From NCBI RefSeq assembly GCF_000718005.1, contig NZ_JODV01000001.1: 64,000 nt of DNA; one strand, written 5' to 3'. Positions 32,754 to 40,948 of this stretch are shown piece by piece. Made by a program: the position numbers and the translations under genes. Every line of letters starts with the position of its first letter. Positions within the stretch are counted from its first letter, which is position 1. The stretch is from Actinoalloteichus_B caeruleus (lineage in GTDB: Bacteria > Actinomycetota > Actinomycetes > Mycobacteriales > Pseudonocardiaceae). The notes beneath the pieces were generated by a model. The model saw only the letters and a list, made by a program, of their open reading frames with translations, was not told the origin of the DNA and searched no databases.

Positions 32754-32880
32754 GGGCGGGCGGCCGTCGAGGCGCTCCGCGTCCGGCCGCGACCGCCACC
32801 CCGGCCCCGCCCACGCGGGTGGAGCCGGCACACGGACCCGCCGGTGAACACGACCGGCCTAGCTGGGGAGAGGAATTGGT

Positions 32881-33792
32881 GTGACCCCATCGATGTTGGA
32901 GTTCGACCGGCTGACCAAGAGGTACGGGGAGCGCACCGCGCTGCGGGAACTGAGCTTCTCCGTCGCCGCGGGCGAGCTCTTCGGCTTCGTCGGCAGCAAC
33001 GGCGCCGGCAAGACCACCACGATGCGCATCGCGCTGGGTGTGCTGGCCAGCGACTCGGGCGAGGTGCGGTGGAAGGGCGGGGCGGTCGACCTCGCCGTGC
33101 GCGCCCGCATCGGCTACATGCCGGAGGAGCGCGGCCTCTACCCGAAGATGAAGGTGGGCGAGCAGCTGGTCTACCTGGCGCAGATCCACGGCATGGGCGG
33201 CCGCGCGGCGCAGTCCGCGATGGAGGCCTGGACCGAACGGCTCGGCGTGGCCGAGCGCCGTGGTGACGAGGTGCAGAAGCTGAGCCTGGGCAACCAGCAG
33301 CGGGTCCAGCTGGCCGCCGCCCTGGTGCACGACCCCGAGGTCCTGATCCTGGACGAACCGTTCTCCGGTCTCGACCCGGTGGCGGTCGAGGTCATGAGCG
33401 GGGTCCTGCGCGAGAAGGCGGCCGAGGGCTGCCCGGTGGTCTTCTCCAGCCACCAGCTCGACCTCGTCGAACGGCTGTGCGACCGGGTGGGCATCATCCG
33501 GGGCGGCGAGATGGTCGCCTGCGACACCGTGGAGGCGCTGCGCAGCCAGGGCAACCGCCGGGTGCTGGTGGTGGCGCCCCGGGCGGGTGCGACCTGGGCC
33601 GAGGGCGTTCCGGGGGTCACCACCCTGGAGGCGGACGGCGGCCGGTTCCTCGTCGAGCTCGACGACTCCGCCGACGACCAGGCGCTGCTCCACGCCGCGC
33701 TGGCCACCGGCCCGGTCCACGAGTTCGCCACCCAGCAGCAGACCCTCACCGACCTGTTCCGCAACGTCGTCACCCAGGAGGTCGCAGCATGA
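32881..33792 (+). CDS. ABC exporter ATPase subunit (NatA-type, DUF4162)
   Basis: A 303-aa ATP-binding subunit: Walker A GSNGAGKTTT, signature LSLGNQQRVQLAA (the variant of this subfamily), Walker B VLILDEPFSGLD and H-loop SSHQ. Residues 225-300 match the DUF4162 tail (LEADGGRFLVELDDSADDQALLHAAL). It should energise the permease encoded next, with which it overlaps by 4 bp (ATGA). NatAB-like pairs export Na+, drugs or peptides; the substrate here is unknown. The GTG has AGAGGA about 8 nt upstream. Confidence 0.92.
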   Translation: MTPSMLEFDRLTKRYGERTALRELSFSVAAGELFGFVGSNGAGKTTTMRIALGVLASDSGEVRWKGGAVDLAVRARIGYMPEERGLYPKMKVGEQLVYLAQIHGMGGRAAQSAMEAWTERLGVAERRGDEVQKLSLGNQQRVQLAAALVHDPEVLILDEPFSGLDPVAVEVMSGVLREKAAEGCPVVFSSHQLDLVERLCDRVGIIRGGEMVACDTVEALRSQGNRRVLVVAPRAGATWAEGVPGVTTLEADGGRFLVELDDSADDQALLHAALATGPVHEFATQQQTLTDLFRNVVTQEVAA

Positions 33793-34997
33793 GCGCCCCC
33801 ACCCAGCAGCGGCAGGTGGGCGCGGCCCAGGGCACCTGGTTGGTGGCCCGCCGCGAGATCACCACCCGCGTGCGGTCGAAGGCCTTCATCTTCGGGACGC
33901 TCGCGATCATCCTCGCCATCGGCGGTTACATCGCGCTCATCTCCTTCCTGGGCAACGGCGAGAGCACCAGCCGGGTCGGGGTCACCTCGGACACCGCGGT
34001 GATCGGTGAACAGCTCACCGTCGCCGGGGACGCCCTCGGGCAGACCATCGAGGTGGAGGACGTCACCGACGCCGCCGCGGCCGAGCAGCGGGTCCGGGAC
34101 GGCGACCTCGACGTCCTGCTCACGGGATCGCCGAGCGAGCCGGTGGCGGTGGTCGATGAGGAGCTGGACACCCAGCTCAACGGGGTCCTGACCGCCGTGG
34201 TGCAGCAGCAGGCGCTGAACGAGCGGATCAGCGAGGCCGGACTGGACCCCGTCGCCGTCCAGCAGGAGGTCGCCGGCACCACCGTCGAGGTGCGGGCGCT
34301 CGGCCAGGTCGACGAGGACCTGGGCCAGCGGCTGATGCTCGCCGTCGCCTCCGCCTTCCTCCTGTACATGGCGGTGATCCTGTACGGGTCGATGGTCACG
34401 ATGGGCGTCATCGAGGAGAAGGCGAGCCGGGTCGTCGAGCTGCTGCTGTCGACCCTGCGGCCCTGGCAGCTCATGCTGGGCAAGGTCCTGGGCATCGGTA
34501 CGGTCGGGCTGATCCAGGTCGCCGCGATCGGGATCGTCGGGGTGGTCGCGGGCGTCGCGCTGGACGCGTTCACCCTCCCCGGCGCGGCGGCGCTGACCAT
34601 CCTCTCGACGGTGATGTGGTACCTGCTCGGGTTCCTCTCCTTCGCCGCGCTCTTCGCCACCGCGGGTTCGCTGGTGTCGCGGCAGGAGGACGCCAGCAGC
34701 GTCACCACGCCGATCACCCTGCTGGCGGTGCTGCCGTTCGTCATCGGTTTCCCCCGCCTGATGAACGACGCCAACGACACGGTGTCGGCGGTGTTGTCCT
34801 ACGTCCCGCTGTTCTCGCCGACCCTGATGTCGACCAGGACCGCGCTGGGTGTGGCCGAGCCGTGGGAGATCGCACTGGCTGTCGCGCTGTCGATCGCCGC
34901 GACCGGTGTCTTCGTCTGGGTCGGTGGCCGGTTGTACAGCAACGCCGTGCTCCGCACGGGCAGCCGGGTCAAGCTCCGCGACGCGCTGCGCGGCTGA
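33789..34997 (+). CDS. ABC-2 type exporter permease (NatB-type)
   Basis: A 402-aa permease. Helix 1 is near 35-55, a large extracytoplasmic domain spans 56-185, and five further helices lie in 190-385. EEKASRVVELLLSTLRPWQLMLGKVLGIGTVGLIQ is the hallmark of ABC-2 permeases of the NatB/YhaP type. The start overlaps the ATPase stop. The operon ends at the hairpin at 35363, which it shares with the convergent citrate synthase gene. Confidence 0.92.
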   Translation: MSAPTQQRQVGAAQGTWLVARREITTRVRSKAFIFGTLAIILAIGGYIALISFLGNGESTSRVGVTSDTAVIGEQLTVAGDALGQTIEVEDVTDAAAAEQRVRDGDLDVLLTGSPSEPVAVVDEELDTQLNGVLTAVVQQQALNERISEAGLDPVAVQQEVAGTTVEVRALGQVDEDLGQRLMLAVASAFLLYMAVILYGSMVTMGVIEEKASRVVELLLSTLRPWQLMLGKVLGIGTVGLIQVAAIGIVGVVAGVALDAFTLPGAAALTILSTVMWYLLGFLSFAALFATAGSLVSRQEDASSVTTPITLLAVLPFVIGFPRLMNDANDTVSAVLSYVPLFSPTLMSTRTALGVAEPWEIALAVALSIAATGVFVWVGGRLYSNAVLRTGSRVKLRDALRG

Positions 34998-35362
34998 ACC
35001 CGGGAGGAACACCAGGGCGGCCCGGCCGGATCACTCCGGCCGAGCCGTCGTCGTTCCGGGTCGTCGGCCTCGGGGACGACGGGGGGACCGCGCTCGCTCC
35101 CACCGGGCGGGCCAACCCGGGACCGGACCACGAGTGGGGCGGGTGCTGGCCGGAGCGGACCGGCGACCGCGAGGTCGCGGGGGAGGTCGACCAGCCGGTG
35201 CGGGGGCACGTCCGCGCCCGGACGGCTCCGGTCGAGGGGTCGCGCCCTCGGGTCCGGCGTGGTGCCGCCGGCGAGGTCCGCCCCCGGCATCCGAGGACGA
35301 CGGCGGCCCTCCGCCCGAGGTCGGGGCGGGGAGGGGCCTCGGCTCACCGGGTCGGGACGCGC

Positions 35363-35401
35363 GTGGGCCCCTCAGGACTCCCGACACCCTGAGGGGCCCA
35401 C
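35363..35401. terminator. Strong bidirectional terminator
   Basis: Perfect 14-bp arms GTGGGCCCCTCAGG (35363-35376) and CCTGAGGGGCCCAC (35388-35401) with an 11-nt loop, between the convergent ABC operon and gltA. The 360 bp between the permease stop and this hairpin hold no credible gene. Confidence 0.85.
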
Positions 35402-35431
35402 GGCGCGCCCGCCGGCGCTGGTGCGAGCGGC

Positions 35432-36736
35432 TCAGCGCTCGTCGATGGCCACGAACTCGCGTTCGGTGTAGCCGGTGTACAGCTGGCGCGGCCGGCCGAT
35501 CTTGCGCACCGGGTCGTTGATCATCTCGCGCCACTGGGCGATCCAGCCGGGAAGCCGGCCGAGCGCGAACAGCACGGTGAACATCCGCGTCGGGAAGCCC
35601 ATCGCCTTGTAGATCAGGCCCGTGTAGAAGTCGACGTTCGGGTACAGCTTCCGCTGCACGAAGTAGTCGTCGGAGAGGGCGCGCTCCTCGAGCTTCATCG
35701 CGATGTCCAGGAGCGGATCGTTCACGCCCAGCTTGCCCAGGACCTCGTCGGCGGTGCGCTTGACGATGGCCGCCCTGGGGTCGTAGTTCTTGTAGACCCG
35801 GTGGCCGAAGCCCATCAGCTTGACCCCGGCCTCCTTGTTCTTGACCCGGTTCACGAAGGTGTCGACGTCGCCGCCGTCCTTGTGGATGCCCTCCAGCATC
35901 TCCAGCACGGCCTGGTTGGCGCCGCCGTGCAGCGGACCGAAGAGCGCGTTGATGCCGGCCGAGATGCTGGCGAACAGGTTGGCCTCGGAGGAGCCGACCA
36001 GGCGGACCGTCGAGGTGGAGCAGTTCTGCTCGTGGTCGGCGTGCAGCACGAAGAGCAGGTCCAGCGCCTTCACCAGCGCCGGGTCGACGTCGTAGGGCTC
36101 CGCCGGCAGGCCGAAGGTCATGCGGAGGAAGTTCTCCACCAGGCCGTGGGAGTTGTCCGGGTAGAGGAACGGCTGGCCGACCGACTTCTTGTACGCGTAC
36201 GCGGCGATGGTCGGCAGCTTGGCCAGGAGGCGGATCGTGGAGATCTCGACCTGCTCGGGGTCGAGCGGGTTCAGGCTGTCCTGGTAGAAGGTCGACAGCG
36301 CGGACACCGCCGAGGACAGCACCGGCATCGGGTGCGCGTCCCGGGGGAAGCCGTCGAAGAACCGTTTCAGGTCCTCGTGCAGCAGGGTGTGCCGCTGGAC
36401 CTTCTCGGTGAATTCGTCGAGTTCGGTCTTCGTGGGCAGCTCACCGTAGATGAGGAGGTAGCTGACCTCGAGGAAGTTCGACCGCTCGGCGAGCTGCTCG
36501 ATCGAGTAACCACGGTACCGGAGAATTCCGGCGTCACCGTCGATGTAGGTGATGGCGGAGGAGCAGGCCGCGGTATTCACGAAGCCCGGATCCAGCGTCA
36601 CCAGCCCCGTGTCCGCGAGCAGCTTCTTCACATCAACACCCGGTGCGCCTTCGGCCGGGGAGATCAACGCCATCTCGTGGTCGCTGCCCTGGTGGCGCAG
36701 CGCAACGGAACGATGGGCATTCGCGTCGGCGGGCAT
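35432..36736 (-). CDS. gltA: Citrate synthase
   Basis: A 434-aa type II (hexameric-type) citrate synthase, condensing acetyl-CoA with oxaloacetate at the entry of the TCA cycle. The catalytic residues are visible as His in HADHEQNCSTSTVR, His in GFGHRVYKNYDPR and Asp in YPNVDFYTG. CoA-binding PGWIAQWREM follows near the C-terminus. The start MPADANAHRS has GAGAGGGA about 7 nt upstream; a longer frame would add 32 Pro/Arg-rich residues with no family counterpart. The length matches GltA of other actinobacteria. No other TCA gene is adjacent. Confidence 0.96.
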   Translation of the reverse strand: MPADANAHRSVALRHQGSDHEMALISPAEGAPGVDVKKLLADTGLVTLDPGFVNTAACSSAITYIDGDAGILRYRGYSIEQLAERSNFLEVSYLLIYGELPTKTELDEFTEKVQRHTLLHEDLKRFFDGFPRDAHPMPVLSSAVSALSTFYQDSLNPLDPEQVEISTIRLLAKLPTIAAYAYKKSVGQPFLYPDNSHGLVENFLRMTFGLPAEPYDVDPALVKALDLLFVLHADHEQNCSTSTVRLVGSSEANLFASISAGINALFGPLHGGANQAVLEMLEGIHKDGGDVDTFVNRVKNKEAGVKLMGFGHRVYKNYDPRAAIVKRTADEVLGKLGVNDPLLDIAMKLEERALSDDYFVQRKLYPNVDFYTGLIYKAMGFPTRMFTVLFALGRLPGWIAQWREMINDPVRKIGRPRQLYTGYTEREFVAIDER

Positions 36737-37450
36737 GCGAGTCCCTCTCACACTCGGACGAGACGACGCGCAGGCGAGTGGGATCGCCACCTCCGGCCGC
36801 AGGGGCCCGGCCGGGCTGGCCACCGGTCGCACGTCAGCACCGCCTCGTCGGGGTCCTGTCGTTGCTCACGCTAGTCGCCGAATTCCCCCTCGCCTACCCG
36901 TGGTGTTCACCAGAAGGCCCAGGTGGGACCACCGTCACATGCCGTGGCCGAGCGGGGTGTGATCTGCCGCGCACCAGGGCGGGGAACGCGCTCCCCCGGG
37001 CGCTCCGGAGGGGCGGCCGCACCCCGACGGGCACCCTCAGGATGGCGCTCCCCGAGAACGAGAGGGGCATCACACTCCGCACCCGAACGCGCACCCACGG
37101 CGTCCAGCCCACTCGTGTGGGTGACGGTGTCGCTCAAGCAGAGCAGCCCGAGACGTTCCCCCACTTCTCCGCCTATCTGATGACGGCGCCACGGACGAGT
37201 GAGGACCATAAAACGCTCCGCATGCAGCCCGAGTCGACTACGGACAGTCGTGGCGTCATTCGTTCGACACGACGGGCCGCGCAATCCTTCCCACGCCGGA
37301 TCACCCTTCGTGCAGGGCAGTCACGAAACGTGACGATCATGCTGCCGTTTCGGGTGACGACAACAACGGATCAACGAGATAGCTTTCCTTCTGCGGCCGC
37401 AACGTGAAAAAGAATCGGAATCGGAATCACTCCAGGTTAGGTGAAACGCT
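36737..37450. other. Long leader region of gltA and of the peptide gene
   Basis: About 710 bp with no credible gene other than the peptide that begins at 37451. The last 200 bp are clearly less GC-rich than the rest of the window. They contain GAATCG repeated three times (37412-37429, last copy GAATCA). Short interrupted palindromes TGGTG-TT-CACCA (36901) and GGTGG-GA-CCACC (36922) lie upstream of gltA. Confidence 0.5.
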
Positions 37451-37510
37451 GTGATCATCATTGACTCTCTGATCAACCTGCTGGTCAACCTCGGAATCGA
37501 CATTCTCTGA
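37451..37510 (+). CDS. 19-residue hydrophobic peptide
   Basis: GTG at 37451 follows AGGTGA at 6-nt spacing and gives MIIIDSLINLLVNLGIDIL, then stop. Twelve of 19 residues are Ile, Leu or Val; Asp and Asn spaced through the sequence would make an amphipathic helix. The DNA is AT-richer than its surroundings. A 12-bp inverted repeat follows 16 bp after the stop, and no gene on this strand lies downstream for 5 kb, so it is not an attenuation leader for a neighbour. A membrane-active peptide or toxin, or a signalling peptide, is possible. No family is known to me. Confidence 0.5.
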   Translation: MIIIDSLINLLVNLGIDIL

Positions 37511-37526
37511 TCCAGCGGTGAACGAG

Positions 37527-37586
37527 GCCGGGAGATCGCGAACCGTTTCCTCAGCCCGAGGAATTCGGCCGTGACGATCTCCCGGC
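37527..37586. terminator. Inverted repeat after the 19-residue peptide gene
   Basis: Perfect 12-bp arms GCCGGGAGATCG (37527-37538) and CGATCTCCCGGC (37575-37586) around a 36-nt loop. It could end the peptide transcript from the left and the sugar kinase transcript from the right. Confidence 0.6.
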
Positions 37587-37662
37587 GCTCGCGGGGACCT
37601 CGTCGACCTGTCCCGGAACTCCTTGTGCCCGGACACCGCCGGACCACCAGGTCAGGCAGGTG

Positions 37663-38652
37663 TCAGGAGTTCAACCTCCACCCGGCGAGGTCCCCGGACC
37701 GGGGTGGCTGCGCTCCCGGACGGGAGCAGGTGATCGCCGCCGCCTGGGCGGCGAAACCCAGCGCGCCCTCCCAGGCCTCCCGCCCCGCCGCGCGGAGCCG
37801 GTCGGGCGAGAGCAGCTCCCGGTCCTCCAGCCAGGCCAACAACGCGGCGCAGACCGTGTCGCCCGCTCCGATGGTGTCGACCACCTCGACGGGGACCCCC
37901 GGCACGCGGACGACCTCGTCATCCCCCGTGAGGGCGAGCAGCCCGTCCCCGCCCAGGGTGAGGACCACGGCGGCGGGCCCCGCGCCCCGCCACTCCCGGG
38001 CGGCGGCCACCACCGCGGGCAACCCCTCCTCGGGGTCCTCGCCGAGCTCCACCCCGGCGAGCCAGGCGGCGTCCTCCACCGACAGCTTCAGCAGTCCGAC
38101 GTCCGGCAGCCACCCGAGGAAGCGGCGCCGGTACGCGGCCGCGTCCTCGATCATCTCGGCCCTGATGTTCGGGTCGAGGGCCACGAGCGTTCCCCTGGCC
38201 GACTCCCGGCGCAACAGGTCCTCGTACCGGCTCGCACCGGGTTCGAGGACCATGCCCAGCGTGCCGAGGCACACCGCCCGAACCTCGGCCGGGAGCGGAC
38301 CCGGGTCGGCGACCACCCGGTCGGCCGTGCCCTCCACGTAGAACGTGTACCGGGCCGAACCGTCCGCACCCAACCCCACCACCGCCAGCGTCGTGGGCTC
38401 CTGCCCCCGCTGGAGCAGCGACAGGTCCACTCCCGACGAGTCGAGCCGGTCGACCAACGCGCGCCCGAAGGCGTCCTCGGACACCCTCGACAGGAACGCG
38501 ACCCTGGTGTCCAGCAACGCCAGCGCGATGGCCACGTTGTACGGACCGCCGCCCAACCGAGGGGACAGGTCCGCCAACTCCGTGGTCCCGGACGGCTCGG
38601 GACGCGCGGCCGGCACCAGGTCGACCAGTGCCTCACCTCCGACGACGATCAC
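37663..38652 (-). CDS. PfkB-family carbohydrate kinase
   Basis: A 329-aa ribokinase/fructokinase-family kinase. The N-terminal substrate site reads LGGGPYNVAIALALL, and the C-terminal PfkB signature DTIGAGDTVCAALL carries the catalytic Asp and anion hole. The N-terminal GGEALVDLVP is typical of fructokinase-like members. It should phosphorylate a sugar or nucleoside with ATP; which one is not decided by sequence alone. Its GTG lies one base after the stop of the amidohydrolase gene, so it is translated from the same message. Confidence 0.88.
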   Translation of the reverse strand: MIVVGGEALVDLVPAARPEPSGTTELADLSPRLGGGPYNVAIALALLDTRVAFLSRVSEDAFGRALVDRLDSSGVDLSLLQRGQEPTTLAVVGLGADGSARYTFYVEGTADRVVADPGPLPAEVRAVCLGTLGMVLEPGASRYEDLLRRESARGTLVALDPNIRAEMIEDAAAYRRRFLGWLPDVGLLKLSVEDAAWLAGVELGEDPEEGLPAVVAAAREWRGAGPAAVVLTLGGDGLLALTGDDEVVRVPGVPVEVVDTIGAGDTVCAALLAWLEDRELLSPDRLRAAGREAWEGALGFAAQAAAITCSRPGAQPPRSGDLAGWRLNS

Positions 38653-38653
38653 G

Positions 38654-39868
38654 TCACGCCTCGCGGTAGTAGGGGTCGACGACCACGTGCTCGCCCCGGG
38701 TCTCGTCGAAACGGGCGACCTCCCGCCCGTTGACGAACGTCCGCAGCGCCCGGTTCATGATGTCCAGCGGATCACCGGACCACAGCACCACGTCCCCGTC
38801 GAGACCGGGGCGCAGCGAGCCGACCCTGTCGTCCAGTCCCATGATGCTGGCCGGGTTCACCGTCAGGGAACGGAGCGCCTCGGCCGGGTCGAGCCCCTCC
38901 TTCACCGACAGCGCGGCCTGGTAGACGAGGAACTCGATCGGCACCACCGGGTGGTCGGTCATGATCGCGATCCGCACGCCAGCCCTGGCGAGGATGCCGG
39001 GGTTGCGCAGGCCCCGGTTGCGCACCTCGACCTTCGACCGGCTGGTGAACAGCGGGCCGATGATCACCGGGATGTCCCGCTCCGCCAGCAGGTCGGCGAT
39101 GAGGTGCCCCTCGGTGCCGTGGTTGACCACCAGCCGGTACCCGAACTCGTCGGCCAACCGGATCGCGGTGGCGATGTCGTCGGCGCGGTGCGTGTGCTGG
39201 CACCACGGGATCTCCCGGTCGAGCACCCGCACCAGGATCTCCGACGTCGCGTCCCGCTCGAAGGGGTCCCCCTTCTCCAGGGCCGCCGCCCGCTTCTCGC
39301 GGTAGTCCTGCGCCTTCAGGAAGGCGTCCCGGATGACGGCGGCCACGCCGAGACGGGTGGAGGGGAGGCGCTTCTGCTCCCCGTAGACCCGCTTGGGGTT
39401 CTCCCCGAGCGCGCTCTTCACGCTGACGGGATTCCGCACCAGCATCTCGTCGACGGTGCGGCCCCAGTTCTTCACGGCGACGGTCTGCCCGCCGATCGGG
39501 TTGCCCGAGCCCGGCTTGATGACCGAGGTGGTCACGCCCCCGGCCAGCGCGTCCCGGAACCCCTGCTCCGCCGGGTTGATCCCGTCGATCGCCCGCAGCC
39601 GGCCACCGTTGGGATCGGTCATCTCGTTGGTGTCGTTGCCGGCCCAGCCCTCGCCCTCCTCGTGCACGCCGAGGTGAGCGTGCGACTCCACGAAACCGGG
39701 GAGCACCCACTGGCCCGAGGCGTCCACGATGGACACGCCGGCGGGCACCTCGACCGACGAGTCCGGACCGACGGCCGTGATCCTGCCGTCCTGGATGAGA
39801 ACGGTGCCGCCGCTGATCGGTTCCCCGTCAACCGGCACCACGTATCCGCCACGAATCGCCACATTCAT
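38654..39868 (-). CDS. Amidohydrolase (imidazolonepropionase/dihydroorotase-like)
   Basis: A 404-aa metal-dependent amidohydrolase. Metal ligands are expected in the HAH of LPGFVESHAHLGVH, the His residues of WCQHTHRADD and VVNHGTEGH, and the Asp of AIMTDHPVV. An N-terminal strand domain (VAIRGGYVVPVDGEPISGGTVLIQDGRITAVG) and a C-terminal GSLRPGLDGDVVLWSGDPL complete the fold. Substrate unknown: pairing with a sugar kinase rather than with a catabolic set is uncommon. The ATG at 39868 has no Shine-Dalgarno sequence but lies 8 nt after TAGCGT, so it is probably leaderless. Confidence 0.88.
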   Translation of the reverse strand: MNVAIRGGYVVPVDGEPISGGTVLIQDGRITAVGPDSSVEVPAGVSIVDASGQWVLPGFVESHAHLGVHEEGEGWAGNDTNEMTDPNGGRLRAIDGINPAEQGFRDALAGGVTTSVIKPGSGNPIGGQTVAVKNWGRTVDEMLVRNPVSVKSALGENPKRVYGEQKRLPSTRLGVAAVIRDAFLKAQDYREKRAAALEKGDPFERDATSEILVRVLDREIPWCQHTHRADDIATAIRLADEFGYRLVVNHGTEGHLIADLLAERDIPVIIGPLFTSRSKVEVRNRGLRNPGILARAGVRIAIMTDHPVVPIEFLVYQAALSVKEGLDPAEALRSLTVNPASIMGLDDRVGSLRPGLDGDVVLWSGDPLDIMNRALRTFVNGREVARFDETRGEHVVVDPYYREA

Positions 39869-39869
39869 G

Positions 39870-39884
39870 GTTAGCAACGCTAAC
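39870..39884. promoter_or_regulatory. Palindrome over the -10 region of the amidohydrolase gene
   Basis: GTTAGC and GCTAAC flank AAC. On the minus strand the site overlaps TAGCGT, the likely -10 box. Its symmetry resembles LacI/GalR-type operators; the regulator is not in the window. Confidence 0.5.
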
Positions 39885-39916
39885 GGAACCGGTCCCGGCC
39901 GCCGTCAGGCCCCGGC

Positions 39917-40828
39917 CTACACCGGCCGCATCCCCCAGGACCCGGTCCAGCGCTCTCCCGGGGCGACCGTGAGCAGGTCCGTACCGGAGTTGAGCGCGTC
40001 GGGCGGACTGGTCACCGGCTCGATCGCCACCGCGAGGCCCCGCCCGGGGTAGTCATCAGGGGTGAAGACCTGCACCCACCCGAACACCGGCTCCGCCCAG
40101 ATGTCCACGCCGGTACCGTCCTGCGCCAGCACCTGGTGGTGCACCAGTCCGTCCGCTCCGGGCCGGCAACCGCCGAAGGCGGTGTCGAGACGCGTCGCCC
40201 CCAGCGGGCGCGGGACCCGGAAGTCGTGGTCGGTGCCGGCCACCGGGACCGGCGACCCGGTGGGCAACAGGCGATCGTCCACCGGCAGCCGCGTCTCGGC
40301 GGCGAGTCGGATCACGCAGTCCTCGGTCCGGGCGTGCCCGGCGCGGGGGAACGGGTGGGCTCCGACGCCGAAGGGCGTCGGGCGGTCCCCGAGGTTCTCG
40401 ACGCCGTAGGTGACGGTCAAGCCGTCGTCGGAGAGCGCGTAGGCGAGGGTCGCGGCCAGGGCGACGGGCCAGCCCGGCTGCGGGTTGACCGTGGTCGCGA
40501 AGAGGATCGACGAGGCGGTCCGCTCCCGGACCTCCCAGGACACGGTCCTGGTCAGGCCGTGGATGGCGTTGTTCCTCCTGGGTTCGGTGAGCGCGAGCTG
40601 CTGCGGTTCCCCGTCCAGGACCCACCGGCCGTCCGCCACCCGGTTCGCCCACGGCACCAGCTGCGTCCCCGATCCGTAGGGAGGCAGGACATCCTCGGGG
40701 TAGGTCTCGACCAGCGGCCTGCCGTCCACTTCGAACACCCGGATCGCGGCGCCGACCTCAGTGAGGACGCAGCGACTGGAACCGTGCGCGATCTCGAACT
40801 GGGTTCCGGTGACCGGACGAATGCTCAT
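39917..40828 (-). CDS. Aldose 1-epimerase family protein
   Basis: A 303-aa mutarotase-like protein. The beta-sandwich family marks are PYGSGTQLVPWANRVADGRW, NNAIHGLTRTVSWEV (with the conserved His), FGVGAHPFPR (second His) and the C-terminal AIEPVTSPPDALNSGTDLLTVAPGE with the catalytic Glu. It should interconvert anomers of a hexose or hexose phosphate. The ATG at 40828 (MSIRPVTG) was taken as start; no Shine-Dalgarno sequence precedes it. It lies upstream of the amidohydrolase gene with 48 bp between, including the GTTAGC palindrome. Confidence 0.9.
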   Translation of the reverse strand: MSIRPVTGTQFEIAHGSSRCVLTEVGAAIRVFEVDGRPLVETYPEDVLPPYGSGTQLVPWANRVADGRWVLDGEPQQLALTEPRRNNAIHGLTRTVSWEVRERTASSILFATTVNPQPGWPVALAATLAYALSDDGLTVTYGVENLGDRPTPFGVGAHPFPRAGHARTEDCVIRLAAETRLPVDDRLLPTGSPVPVAGTDHDFRVPRPLGATRLDTAFGGCRPGADGLVHHQVLAQDGTGVDIWAEPVFGWVQVFTPDDYPGRGLAVAIEPVTSPPDALNSGTDLLTVAPGERWTGSWGMRPV

Positions 40829-40948
40829 GGCGGGAGTCAACCACCGCCCGCCGTCCCGCTGTCAACCGTCCTGGCCGGCACCCGCCGAGTTGCCGGACCC
40901 CTCCCCGGCCGGCGCACCGGACCGCCCGTCACGACGGATCAGCCGGTC

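Noticed and set aside
37451..37510. Branched-chain amino-acid attenuation leader
   Set aside because: The peptide is rich in Ile and Leu, but no gene on the same strand follows for 5 kb; the next gene is on the opposite strand and encodes a sugar kinase.
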